DNA of 64,000 nucleotides from Achromobacter deleyi (GTDB lineage: Bacteria > Pseudomonadota > Gammaproteobacteria > Burkholderiales > Burkholderiaceae_B), in contig NZ_CADIJO010000017.1 in assembly GCF_902859705.1 (NCBI RefSeq), positions 61,001 to 125,000 of the forward strand, read 5' to 3'. A program made the position numbers and the translations under genes. Below are positions 52,269 through 62,181 of the stretch, piece after piece. Each line of letters opens with the position of its first letter. The first letter of the stretch is position 1. Below the pieces are notes generated by a model. It made no database searches, was not told the origin of the DNA, and was given only the letters and a program-made list of their open reading frames with translations.

Positions 52269-53509
52269 CACGCAGCCGCCCGCGGTGACTTGGCGGCGAT
52301 GAAGGCCTCGCACGCCGCCGGATCGCTCCACCACGGAAAGAAACTGGGCGGATGGTTAAAGCCATTGGCCACGGCGTGGGCCAGCTCGGGCGCATCCCCG
52401 GCGGCCTGCAGCAACTGCAAGAGGTGCGGCGGCGGGGGCAGCAGCATCGAGTTGGTCCAGTCGACCACCGCGCTGGCGTAGTCCCAGAAGCGCTCGAAGG
52501 TCTGCTGCATCCACTGCGCCGTGAATTCGCCGTCGCCGTGCGCCAGGATCGAGTCCAGGTAGACGGCGCAGGCCTTGGTGGCATTGTTCGAGCCCTGGCC
52601 GGTGATCGGGTCGTTGGTGACCACGGCATCGCCCAGGCCGAACACCAGCCGGCCCGACGGCAGCGTCATCACCGGCTTGCGCACGGTGGGCGCGAAGCTG
52701 CCGGCCAGGATGCCGTTGGCGTCGGTCAGTTCCACCGAGCCGCAGCGCTCGGCCTCCCAGGGCAGGAAGGTGTGCAGGATGTTCAGGCTTTGCAGCAGGT
52801 GTTCCTGCGGGGTCTTGATGTCGCGCCAGCAATCCATGGGACCGCCGGGAATGCCTTCGAACACCATGATTTCGCAGGGGCCGCCGGTGGTCAGCGCAGG
52901 AAACACGAAGTATTCGCCCACGCCGGGAATCAGGTTGAAGGCCACCCGCGAGAATTCTGGCGCCGGCTTCATGCCGAACACATAGGTCAGCGCCAGGGCG
53001 CGCTGCGGCTTGTCAAAGCGCGAGCGCGCGACATCGCGCTCGAACAGTTTGACGACGTCGCCCTTGCCGGCGGCCAGCAGCACCAGGTCGTGCGAGGCGG
53101 CCAGGATTTCCAGCTCGGCCACGCCGCCGTCCTGGATCAGCAGGCGACCGCCGCGGGCCGCAAACAATTCCATCCAGGCGGGCATCTTGATGCGCTGGTC
53201 CACCGCCTGCGCGGGCCGGTCCAGGCGCGCGGCCCAGTCGATCAGCTTGTGGCCGGGGCGTTCGGGGTGCGGTACGGCCAGGCCGATGCCTTCCACGGGC
53301 GGGCACTGGGCCTCCCATTGGTTCAGGCCCAGGTCACGCTCGACCTGCAGCGAGGCATCGAACATGCATTGGCTGGACATGACCTTGCCCTGGCGGATGT
53401 TGTCCGGTTCGCGGTTGGTGACCACGGTGACCTCGTAGCCTTTGTCCAGCAGGCCCAGGGCCAGGGGCAGACCGGCCTGCCCTCCTCCGACGATGGCGAT
53501 TCGACGCAT
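52268..53509 (-). CDS. StyA-like flavoprotein monooxygenase (group E)
   Basis: A 413-aa FAD monooxygenase of the styrene/indole monooxygenase family, which epoxidises an alkene using reduced FAD and oxygen. The N-terminal FAD motif RRIAIVGGGQAGLPLALGLLDKG is at residues 2-24. The long StyA-type core (GQGSNNATKACAVYLDSI) and C-terminal helices follow. With StyB next to it the two-component system is complete. No styrene-oxide isomerase (StyC) or phenylacetaldehyde dehydrogenase (StyD) lies downstream. Instead an FAD oxidoreductase, a porin and an SDR are present, so the substrate and route probably differ from styrene. Confidence 0.92.
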   Translation of the reverse strand: MRRIAIVGGGQAGLPLALGLLDKGYEVTVVTNREPDNIRQGKVMSSQCMFDASLQVERDLGLNQWEAQCPPVEGIGLAVPHPERPGHKLIDWAARLDRPAQAVDQRIKMPAWMELFAARGGRLLIQDGGVAELEILAASHDLVLLAAGKGDVVKLFERDVARSRFDKPQRALALTYVFGMKPAPEFSRVAFNLIPGVGEYFVFPALTTGGPCEIMVFEGIPGGPMDCWRDIKTPQEHLLQSLNILHTFLPWEAERCGSVELTDANGILAGSFAPTVRKPVMTLPSGRLVFGLGDAVVTNDPITGQGSNNATKACAVYLDSILAHGDGEFTAQWMQQTFERFWDYASAVVDWTNSMLLPPPPHLLQLLQAAGDAPELAHAVANGFNHPPSFFPWWSDPAACEAFIAAKSPRAAA

Positions 53510-53612
53510 GGGGTGTTCTCCTGTTTGGGTGCGGGTCCGCCGCGGTGGCGGACCGTTGCATGGGGTCGGGTGCGCCCGGCCTGGCCTGGCGCGGGATGGG
53601 GTCGATCGCGCC

Positions 53613-54401
53613 TTATTCGGCCAGGCGCGGGATGGCGGGACGGGCCTGTTCGGGGCCCATGGCGGAATAGCCGCCGTCGGCGGCGTAGTCGGCGCCGGTG
53701 ACGACGCTGGCGTGGTCGGACAGCAGAAAGGCCACGACCTCGGCGACTTCGGCGGGGTCGCCGACGCGGCCCAGCAGGTGATAGTCGGCGGCCACGCGAT
53801 CGGTCTTGGCGCGGTCGCCGCCGGTGATTTCGTCCATGACGCGAGACCAGGTCCAGCCGGGCGACACGGAGTTCACGCGGATGCGGTCGGCGGCGTAGTC
53901 CATGGCGAGGCTGCGGGTGACTTGCAGCATGGCGGCCTTGGACACGGGATAGAGCCAGCGGCCGGTCTGGGCCACGCGCGACGAGATGCTGGTGAAGTTG
54001 ACGATGGCGCCGCCGCCTGCGGCAACGAGGTGCGGGTGAACGGCGCGCGCGGCCATGACTGCGCTGACGACGTTGATGTCCAGGGCGCGCAGCCAGTCGG
54101 CGCGGCCGGACGCGGCGCCCTCATCCAGGTAGGTGGCGGCCAGGTTGACGAGGAAGTCGATGCGGCCGAAGTGGGCGGCGGCATCGGCAACGCCGCGGGC
54201 AAGCTGGGCGTCGTCGGTGATGTCGACGGGCCAGAAGCGGATGCCGTCGGGGTCGGTGGCGGCCAGGCGTTCGCCGCCGGCGGTGTCGATGTCGAAGACG
54301 GCAACGCGTACGCCGTAGGCGCGCAAGGCGGCAACGACGCCGGCGCCGATGAGCGTGGCGCCGCCGGTGACGATGGCGGTTTTGTGAGCCAGACCTTTCA
54401 T
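53613..54401 (-). CDS. SDR-family dehydrogenase
   Basis: A 262-aa classical short-chain dehydrogenase. The cofactor motif is TGGATLIGAGV, the active site is the Ser/Tyr/Lys set in ISSRVAQTGRWLYPVSKAAML (YPVSK), and the structural NLAATY is present. It is the first gene of the minus-strand StyAB operon, 103 bp before styA. It would oxidise an alcohol intermediate of that pathway or provide NAD(P)H-linked reduction. Upstream DNA is a G-rich repeat region. Confidence 0.93.
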   Translation of the reverse strand: MKGLAHKTAIVTGGATLIGAGVVAALRAYGVRVAVFDIDTAGGERLAATDPDGIRFWPVDITDDAQLARGVADAAAHFGRIDFLVNLAATYLDEGAASGRADWLRALDINVVSAVMAARAVHPHLVAAGGGAIVNFTSISSRVAQTGRWLYPVSKAAMLQVTRSLAMDYAADRIRVNSVSPGWTWSRVMDEITGGDRAKTDRVAADYHLLGRVGDPAEVAEVVAFLLSDHASVVTGADYAADGGYSAMGPEQARPAIPRLAE

Positions 54402-54442
54402 GGGAAGACCTCGTGTGGGGCGGGATGACGAGGCGGATGGTG

Positions 54443-54600
54443 GCTGGGTTGTGGTGAGGGGCGTTATCCGGATTTGGCGTTGGGTATCCGGGGGGTGCGG
54501 GGGAATGGGGGGTGTGGAGGTTTTTGGGGGGGGATTGTCCGGGGGGTGCGGTGGGTATCCGGATTTGGCTGGGAGTGAGGGGTGCGATGGAGTGTGGATT
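54443..54600 (+). repeat. G-rich imperfect repeats with G-quadruplex potential
   Basis: The plus strand has many runs of three to eight G separated by short loops. TATCCGGATTTGGC occurs at 54465-54478 and 54556-54569, and CCGGGGGGTGCGG occurs near 54489 and near 54539. The block looks like about two degenerate copies of a 90-bp unit. It lies immediately upstream of the SDR start, so it may carry that operon's promoter in the C-rich strand. Confidence 0.6.
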
Positions 54601-54695
54601 CGTAGTACTACTTTTGTGCTGCTTTAAAACTCTTAGGTGATTTATTGGATTGTGTTGGTGAGATGGGGCTTGCGGAGACGGGGGCTTCGTGGGCC

Positions 54696-54855
54696 GCCCC
54701 TCGGGCAGCCGTCCCTGGCAGCGAGCGCCCACGATTGCGGTCCGGAGCCTTCGCTCCGGACTGCCCCGTCGTCATCGTCGTCCGCCTTCGGCTCCCTTCC
54801 GATTCCCTCGGGCGCATCGAGGTTGCTCGCTGCCAGGGACGGCTGCCCGACGGGC
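54696..54855. repeat. Nested palindromic element, copy 2
   Basis: Outer arms 54696-54726 and 54825-54855 (31 bp) are reverse complements except for one position. Inside is the same hairpin as in copy 1: GTCCGGAG (54740-54747), loop CCTTCG, CTCCGGAC (54754-54761). Spacing from arm to core (44 bp) matches copy 1 (43 bp). The arms have a different sequence from those of copy 1, so base-pairing is kept while sequence has changed. Confidence 0.92.
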
Positions 54856-55055
54856 TACGTCGTGCCGGGGGGTTGCGGTGCTGGACCTGTGGTCAGGGAA
54901 TGGGATTTGCGGGGTCGCCGAATCGCGGCCGCGCGGGCGGCCACGATCGGCATTTGAGGTGTTGAAGGTGGGGCGGGGTGCGCTGCGCGCTGGTGGCGGT
55001 GGGGGTGCGAGGTGGGTGACGGGCCTCCTCACTGGGTGAGGAGCGGTGATGGGGG

Positions 55056-55685
55056 TCAGCCCACGCGGCGCCAGACGCTGGCTAGCCAGGGTTGTTGGTC
55101 TCGGGGGAGGCCTTCGGGGCGGTAGTAGTGTTCCAGTTCTTCGAAACCGGCGGCTTGCAGCAGGGTGCGCCAGGTGTCCAGGTCGTGGTAGGTGCCGTAG
55201 CGGCCGCGGTTCCAGCCTTCCTGGTTGCCGCCGCGGGGGTTGGAGCTGAACAGGATGCCTCGGGGTTTGAGGGTGGCGTGCAGGTCTTTGAGGACGCGCG
55301 GGAGTTCCTGGCTGGGGATGTGGAACAGGACGGCGTTGGCGAAGATGCCGTCGAAGCGGGCCGGTGGCAGGGACAGGTGCAGGAAGTCCTGGTGCCAGAC
55401 CTCGCAGCCGCTGGCCTGGCGGGCCATGTCGACGAAGCTGGGGGTGCCGTCCAGGCCGACGGGGTGGTGGCCCAGGGCGGCGAAGGTTTTCAGGTCGCGG
55501 CCGGGGCCGCAGCCCAGATCCAGGATGTCCAGGGGCGCCTGGCCTTCGATGTGGCGCAGCAAGGCGGCGATGTTCTGGCTGACGTCGTGGTCGCGGGTGC
55601 CGGCCTCGAAGGACTGGGCGCTTTCTTCGTAGTGGGCCAGGGTCAGCGAGGTGATCTTGGCGAGGTCTTCGGCGTCGAGTTTCAT
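55056..55685 (-). CDS. SAM-dependent class I methyltransferase
   Basis: A 209-aa methyltransferase. Motif I ILDLGCGPGRDLKTFAALGHHPVGLDGTP is at residues 53-81, with the later DGIFANAVLFHIP (motif post-II). The start at 55685 (MKLDAEDLAKITS) is preferred to 55796, whose first 37 codons are not family-like. No neighbours point to a substrate. It follows the pckG terminator in the opposite sense of time: pckG lies upstream on the same strand and stops before it. Confidence 0.85.
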   Translation of the reverse strand: MKLDAEDLAKITSLTLAHYEESAQSFEAGTRDHDVSQNIAALLRHIEGQAPLDILDLGCGPGRDLKTFAALGHHPVGLDGTPSFVDMARQASGCEVWHQDFLHLSLPPARFDGIFANAVLFHIPSQELPRVLKDLHATLKPRGILFSSNPRGGNQEGWNRGRYGTYHDLDTWRTLLQAAGFEELEHYYRPEGLPRDQQPWLASVWRRVG

Positions 55686-55778
55686 AAGGGAATTGTGCCG
55701 TAGTTCGGAGGGCGTGCACGACATGGCACACGACGGCGCCGGGACGAAGGCGACATGACGTTGACCCGGGGCCGCTCG

Positions 55779-55814
55779 AAAAAAAACGCCGCGCACGTTG
55801 CCGTGCGCGGCGTT
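55779..55814 (-). terminator. Rho-independent terminator of pckG
   Basis: On the minus strand a 13-bp perfect stem AACGCCGCGCACG/CGTGCGCGGCGTT with a four-base loop is followed by a run of eight T residues. It lies 21 bp after the pckG stop codon. Confidence 0.95.
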
Positions 55815-55835
55815 TCTGCTGGCGCGTGACCGCCG

Positions 55836-57692
<1,857 letters not shown>

Positions 57693-57834
57693 TAGGGTTA
57701 TCTCCATACTAAGGCTAATGGCGATACGGCCCCGATTGCATGGGGCCGTATACATGTTTGCGCCATCATACTTGCAGCGCTGGGTCGGCCGTCAACCCGA
57801 CCAGACGGACGAGATTGTCACGGGTTGAGACGGC

Positions 57835-59457
57835 TTACTCGTAGCCCCCGTCGCGCAGCGCCCTGCGGATGATCTTGCCGGTGGCAGTGGTGGGCAAAGT
57901 GGTTACAAAGCGGATGCGGCGCGGGTATTCGTGGGCCGCCAGGCGGGTACGCACGTGGGCTTGCAGGGCCTTGACGAGGGTGTCGTCGCCTTCGATGCCG
58001 TCGTGCAGCACGACATAGGCCATCACGACCTCGGTGCGCTCGGCATCGGGCACGCCCACCACCGCCGCCATGCGCACCGCCGCGTGGCCGAGCAGGCAGT
58101 CTTCGATGGGGCCCGGCCCGATGCGGTAGCCCGCGCTGGTGATCACGTCGTCGTTGCGGCCGACAAAGCGGATGAATCCGTCCGCATCGCGCACGCCCTG
58201 GTCGCCGGTCAGGAGATAATCCCCGGCGAACTTCTCGGCGGTGGCCTGGGGGTTGTTCCAGTAGCCCAGGAACATCACCGGGTCGGGCCGCAATACGCCG
58301 ATGTTGCCTTCCTGGCCATCGGCCATTTCGATGCCCTGGTCATCCACGATGGCGACCCGATGGCCGGGCGCCGCGCGGCCGATGGCGCCGATGCACGGGT
58401 CGAACAGCGACGAGCACGACGACACCAGCATGTTGCATTCGGTCTGGCCGTAGAACTCGTTGATGGTCACGCCCAGCACGCGCCGGCCCCAGTCGATCAG
58501 TTCGGCGCCCAGCGATTCGCCGCCGCTGGCCACCGAGCGCAGCGCCAGCGCGCCGGGCGCGGGCGGCTGGGTCATGCCGCGCATCATCTTCAGGGCGGTC
58601 GGCGGCAGGAAGGTATGCGTGACCCCATGGCGCGCCATCAGGTCGAAGGCCGCCGCGCCATCGAATTTCTCGAAGCGCCGCGCCAGCACCGGCACGCCGT
58701 GGTGCCAGGCCGGCAGCAGCACGTCCAGCAGGCCGCCGATCCAGGCCCAGTCGGCCGGGGTCCACATCAGCGCGGCGTGCTCGGGGAAGAATTCGTGCGA
58801 CATCTCCACGCCCGGCAGGTGGCCCAGCAGCACCCGGTGCGCATGCAGCGCGCCTTTGGGTTTACCGGTGGTGCCCGACGTGTAGATGATGACGGCGGGA
58901 TCGTCGGCCGCGGTATCCACGGGGTCGAACGCGTCCGATTCTGCGTCCAGCGCGGCATGGAACGCCAGCGCCCCGCCCTCGCCCGCGCCGTCGATGCAAT
59001 AGACCGCCTTCAGGTCCGGCAGGCTGGCGCGGATCTCGGCCAGGCGGCGGCAGCCTTCGGCATCGGTCACCAGCGCCGTGGCGCCGCTGTCGGCCAGCCG
59101 GTACTGGATGGCGTCCACGCCGAACAGCGTGAACAGCGGCACCGCCACGGCGCCCAGCTTGTAGACGCCGATGTGCGTCACCGCGGTCTCGGGCGCCTGC
59201 GGCAGGTACACGGCCACGCGCTCGCCGCGGCGCACGCCCTGGCGCCGCAGCGCATTGGCCAGCTGGTTCGAGCGCGCCTTGATCTGGTCAAAGCTGTAGC
59301 GGGTCTGCGTGCCGTCGTTCTTTTCATGGATGAGCGCCAGGCGGCCGCTGCCGTCGGCCCACTTGTCGCAGGCATCCACGCCGATGTTGTAGGCCGCCGG
59401 AATGCGCCACTGGAAGGTGTCCGCCAATTGCGCGTAGGTGTCGGTTCTGGACAGCAT
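57835..59457 (-). CDS. Acyl-CoA synthetase (AMP-forming, ACSM/acetyl-CoA synthetase-like)
   Basis: A 540-aa ANL-superfamily ligase. The AMP-binding motif is IIYTSGTTGKPKGALHAHR, followed by NEFYGQTECN, the hinge and the C-terminal catalytic-lysine motif PTTATGKIIRR. It activates a carboxylic acid to its CoA ester via an acyl-AMP. The size and N terminus (DTFQWRIPAAYNIGVDACDKWAD) fit the medium-chain/short-chain acyl-CoA synthetases of Proteobacteria. It is divergent from a TetR gene, which is its likely repressor. With the SDR and enoyl-CoA hydratase further right it fits a fatty-acid or related catabolic set. Confidence 0.93.
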   Translation of the reverse strand: MLSRTDTYAQLADTFQWRIPAAYNIGVDACDKWADGSGRLALIHEKNDGTQTRYSFDQIKARSNQLANALRRQGVRRGERVAVYLPQAPETAVTHIGVYKLGAVAVPLFTLFGVDAIQYRLADSGATALVTDAEGCRRLAEIRASLPDLKAVYCIDGAGEGGALAFHAALDAESDAFDPVDTAADDPAVIIYTSGTTGKPKGALHAHRVLLGHLPGVEMSHEFFPEHAALMWTPADWAWIGGLLDVLLPAWHHGVPVLARRFEKFDGAAAFDLMARHGVTHTFLPPTALKMMRGMTQPPAPGALALRSVASGGESLGAELIDWGRRVLGVTINEFYGQTECNMLVSSCSSLFDPCIGAIGRAAPGHRVAIVDDQGIEMADGQEGNIGVLRPDPVMFLGYWNNPQATAEKFAGDYLLTGDQGVRDADGFIRFVGRNDDVITSAGYRIGPGPIEDCLLGHAAVRMAAVVGVPDAERTEVVMAYVVLHDGIEGDDTLVKALQAHVRTRLAAHEYPRRIRFVTTLPTTATGKIIRRALRDGGYE

Positions 59458-59471
59458 GATGATTTCGTCTC

Positions 59472-59502
59472 CGTGTCGTTATTCTTGTGTTCGTGTCGTT
59501 AT
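59472..59502. promoter_or_regulatory. 11-bp direct repeat between synthetase and TetR genes
   Basis: CGTGTCGTTAT at 59472-59482 and 59492-59502. The 20-bp spacing is two helical turns, so a protein could occupy both copies on the same face. It lies 15 bp upstream of the synthetase start and is a candidate TetR operator. Confidence 0.55.
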
Positions 59503-59552
59503 GATAGGGGCCGTCGACCACTGCACAGGCCTGCCGCCCCGCCGCCGCACCC

Positions 59553-60278
59553 ATGGAAAAAACCGCTCCCGTCCCGATGCGCCGCCTGCCGGCCAGCGCC
59601 AAGTCCGAACAACGGATACGGGACATCCTGCGGGTAGCGCGGCAGGTGTTTTCCGAAGCGGGCTTCCAGGCCGCCACCACGACCGAAATCGCGCAGCGGC
59701 TGGGCGTGTCCGAAGGCACGGTGTTCACGTATTTTGGCGGCAAGCGCGAACTGTGCGTGCGCGTCATCAGCGACTGGTACGACGAAATCATCGCCAAGGT
59801 CGAAGACAAGCTGCCGCACGTGCAGGGCCCGCGGGCGCAGTTGCATTACCTGGTGCACGCCCATCTGCGCCACCTGCTGGCCGAAGGCACCGGGCTGTGC
59901 GCCTTCATCCTGTCCGAAGGCCGCGCCCGCAACGACGATTTCGGTGAAGTCTACGCCGGCCTGCAGCGGCGCTACACCGCCCCCTTGATGCGCATCCTGG
60001 CGCAGGGCCAGGCCGATGGCCACATCCGCCAGGACATGCCGCTGCGGCTGTTGCGGTCGGCCGTGTACGGCCCGATGGAACACGTGCTGTGGGACGCCAT
60101 CCTGCGCAATGCCAAGGTCGACGTGGCCGCCACCGCCGACCAGCTGGTCGACTTCCTGTGGCAGGCCCTGCAGCCGCCGCAGCGCGACGCGCTGGCGCTG
60201 GCGCGGTTTCGCGGCGAAGTGCAAGACGCCCTGCATCGGCTTCAGTCTTCCGAAAACAAGGACGGCGGCGAATACTGA
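59553..60278 (+). CDS. TetR-family transcriptional regulator
   Basis: A 241-aa regulator. The N-terminal HTH (about residues 25-72: ILRVARQVFSEAGFQAATTTEIAQRLGVSEGTVFTYFGGKRELC) is the TetR DNA-binding domain, followed by a helical ligand-binding domain. It is divergent from the acyl-CoA synthetase gene and probably represses it until an acyl-CoA is bound. Its 3' end overlaps the convergent SDR gene by 37 bases. Confidence 0.93.
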   Translation: MEKTAPVPMRRLPASAKSEQRIRDILRVARQVFSEAGFQAATTTEIAQRLGVSEGTVFTYFGGKRELCVRVISDWYDEIIAKVEDKLPHVQGPRAQLHYLVHAHLRHLLAEGTGLCAFILSEGRARNDDFGEVYAGLQRRYTAPLMRILAQGQADGHIRQDMPLRLLRSAVYGPMEHVLWDAILRNAKVDVAATADQLVDFLWQALQPPQRDALALARFRGEVQDALHRLQSSENKDGGEY

Positions 60279-61150
60279 GGAAAGCCGTCGTAGGGCTGGC
60301 TTCTTTGCGCGGGCGGCAGCGTCCACGAATGGCGGGCGTTGGGCACGCCGCCGTCCACCCGGATGACGCTGCCATTGATGAAGGCGGCCGCCGGCGACAG
60401 CAGGAACACCACCGCCGCGGCCAGCTCGGCCTCGGTACCGAAGCGCTGCAGCGGCACCTTGGTCTTCAGGTCGCGCAGCACGGCGCGATAGCCCTCGTCG
60501 TAGCTGTCCATGCCGCTGGACGCGATCCAGCCGGGCGCCACCGCATTGACGCGCACGCCGGCATGGGCCCACTCGCAGGCCGCCGTTTCCGTCAGGTTCC
60601 AGACGCCCGCGCGGGCCGCGCCCGAATGCCCCATGCCGGGCATGCCGCCCCAGATGTCGGCCAGCATGTTGACGATGGCCCCGCCGTGCTGGCGCATGTG
60701 CTGCACATAGACCTCGCGCGCCACCAGGAAGGTGCCGTGCAGGTTGTTCTGCACCACCGCGTTCCAGCCATTGAAGCTGATGTCTTCCAGCGCCGCGGGA
60801 AACTGGCCGCCCGCGCAGTTGAACAGGCCGTCGATGGCGCCATGCGCGGCCAGCGCATCCGCCACCACGCCGCGCACGCCGGTTTCGCCGCGGATATCGC
60901 AGGCGTGCAGCGTGATGCGGCCGGCGGCCTCGGGATAGATGCCCACGATCTCGTCGCGCACGGTTTCCAGTTTCTCGGGCTTGCGGCCCACCAGCGCCAG
61001 GCCCGCGCCCAGCGCGGCCAACTCGTGCGCGGTGCAGCGCCCCAGGCCGCTGCCGCCGCCCGTGACCATGACAGTCTGGCCGTCGAACAGGCCGGGCCGG
61101 AACACCGACGCATAGCGCGCCGCGGCGTCGCGGGCGGGGGTAAGGCTCAT
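60242..61150 (-). CDS. SDR-family oxidoreductase (PECR-like, enoyl-CoA reductase type)
   Basis: A 302-aa short-chain dehydrogenase with the NADPH motif VMVTGGGSGLGRCTAHELAALG and the structural NCAGGQFPA. The usual YxxxK active site is replaced: the segment reads HSGAARAGVWNLTETAACEW, with Ser/Ala/Arg where Tyr and Lys usually stand. This GAARAGV pattern occurs in peroxisomal trans-2-enoyl-CoA and 2,4-dienoyl-CoA reductase relatives, which reduce enoyl-CoAs by a different proton route. GGAG six bases upstream supports ATG at 61150. It is divergent from an enoyl-CoA hydratase. Confidence 0.85.
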   Translation of the reverse strand: MSLTPARDAAARYASVFRPGLFDGQTVMVTGGGSGLGRCTAHELAALGAGLALVGRKPEKLETVRDEIVGIYPEAAGRITLHACDIRGETGVRGVVADALAAHGAIDGLFNCAGGQFPAALEDISFNGWNAVVQNNLHGTFLVAREVYVQHMRQHGGAIVNMLADIWGGMPGMGHSGAARAGVWNLTETAACEWAHAGVRVNAVAPGWIASSGMDSYDEGYRAVLRDLKTKVPLQRFGTEAELAAAVVFLLSPAAAFINGSVIRVDGGVPNARHSWTLPPAQRSQPYDGFPQYSPPSLFSED

Positions 61151-61256
61151 GTCTCGCTCCATCGTGTCTTTTTGTTGAGGATAACTCAATATTTATCGGC
61201 GGCCCATCTTATTCAAGCGTATTACCCTATGGATTCAATCGTAGGTTCCAGGTTAC

Positions 61257-61277
61257 TAATTGAGTAAATGTCAATTA
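61257..61277. promoter_or_regulatory. Inverted repeat operator candidate upstream of enoyl-CoA hydratase
   Basis: TAATTGA (61257-61263) and TCAATTA (61271-61277), perfect 7-bp arms with a 7-bp spacer. It ends 13 bp before the ATG and touches the GGAG ribosome site, so a protein bound here would block transcription start or translation of the hydratase. No regulator gene is adjacent; the TetR protein at 59553 is the nearest. Confidence 0.6.
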
Positions 61278-61290
61278 CCAGGAGACCCGC

Positions 61291-62082
61291 ATGCCCCAGC
61301 CCGCCCCGCTCGAGGTCGTTCTTGACGGCCCCATCGCCCGCCTGACCCTGAACCGGCCGGACGTGCGCAATGCCTTCGACGAGACGTTGATCGCCGCCCT
61401 GACCACGGCGCTGCAACAGGCCGGCGACAACGCGGCGGTGCGGGTGGTGCTGCTGACCGGCGCGGGCAAGGCCTTCTGCGCGGGCGGCGACCTGAACTGG
61501 ATGCGCAAGATGGCCACGCTTACCGACGCCGACAACCGCGCCGACGCCACCCGCCTGGCCGACATGCTGCGCGCCGTGTGGTCCTGCCCCAAGCCGGTGG
61601 TGGCCGCCGTCAATGGCGACGCGTATGCGGGCGGCCTGGGGCTGGTGGCCGCTTGCGACATCGCGGTGGCCGCCGACCACGCCCACTTCTGTCTGTCGGA
61701 AACCCGCCTGGGGCTGCTGCCCGCCACCATCAGCCCCTACGTCATCCGTGCCCTGGGCGAACGCGCGGCCAACCGCTACTTCCTGACCGCCGAACGCTTT
61801 GATGCCGCCGCCGCGTTCCGCATGGGGCTGCTGCACGGCGTGGTGCCGGCCGATCAACTGCACACCGAGGCCGAGACGATCTGCCGCACGCTGTGCGACA
61901 ACGGCCCGCAGGCGGTGCAGGCCAGCAAGCGGCTGGTGCGCGACTTCGCCGGGCAGCCGCTGGACGCGGCGCTGATCGCCGATTCCGTCGAACGCATCGC
62001 GGCCGTGCGCAGTTCGGACGAAGCGCGCGAAGGCGTGGGCGCGTTTCTGGAAAAGCGCGAGCCGGCGTGGCGGCAGCGGTGA
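61291..62082 (+). CDS. Enoyl-CoA hydratase/isomerase family protein
   Basis: A 263-aa crotonase-fold enzyme. Oxyanion-hole segments are FCAGGDLNWM and AVNGDAYAGGLGLVAACDIAVA, and the second is followed by LSETRLGLLPATISPY. The first catalytic Glu position of hydratases is filled by Gly (AGGLGL), whereas the second Glu (SETRLG) is kept, a pattern seen in methylglutaconyl-CoA hydratase-like and isomerase members. It has an AGGAG ribosome site 9 bp before the ATG. It is divergent from a PECR-like reductase, which suggests joint use in acyl-CoA metabolism. Confidence 0.88.
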   Translation: MPQPAPLEVVLDGPIARLTLNRPDVRNAFDETLIAALTTALQQAGDNAAVRVVLLTGAGKAFCAGGDLNWMRKMATLTDADNRADATRLADMLRAVWSCPKPVVAAVNGDAYAGGLGLVAACDIAVAADHAHFCLSETRLGLLPATISPYVIRALGERAANRYFLTAERFDAAAAFRMGLLHGVVPADQLHTEAETICRTLCDNGPQAVQASKRLVRDFAGQPLDAALIADSVERIAAVRSSDEAREGVGAFLEKREPAWRQR

Positions 62083-62181
62083 CGGCGCGCGCCTCGTGAT
62101 GCCCCGGACAGGCATGGGGGCATCCTCGGGTTAACCCCGACGGGCGTTTAAGATGCGGGCTCCTATAACAAGAGACACCGC

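Larger units (their letters stand above)
54402..55055. other. Gene-free region with G-rich repeats and nested palindrome
   Basis: About 650 bp between two minus-strand genes. It contains the G-rich repeat block (54443-54600) and palindrome copy 2 (54696-54855). Long open frames cross it (for example 54637-54957), but they match no domain and follow the palindrome on both strands, so no gene is called. Confidence 0.6.
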
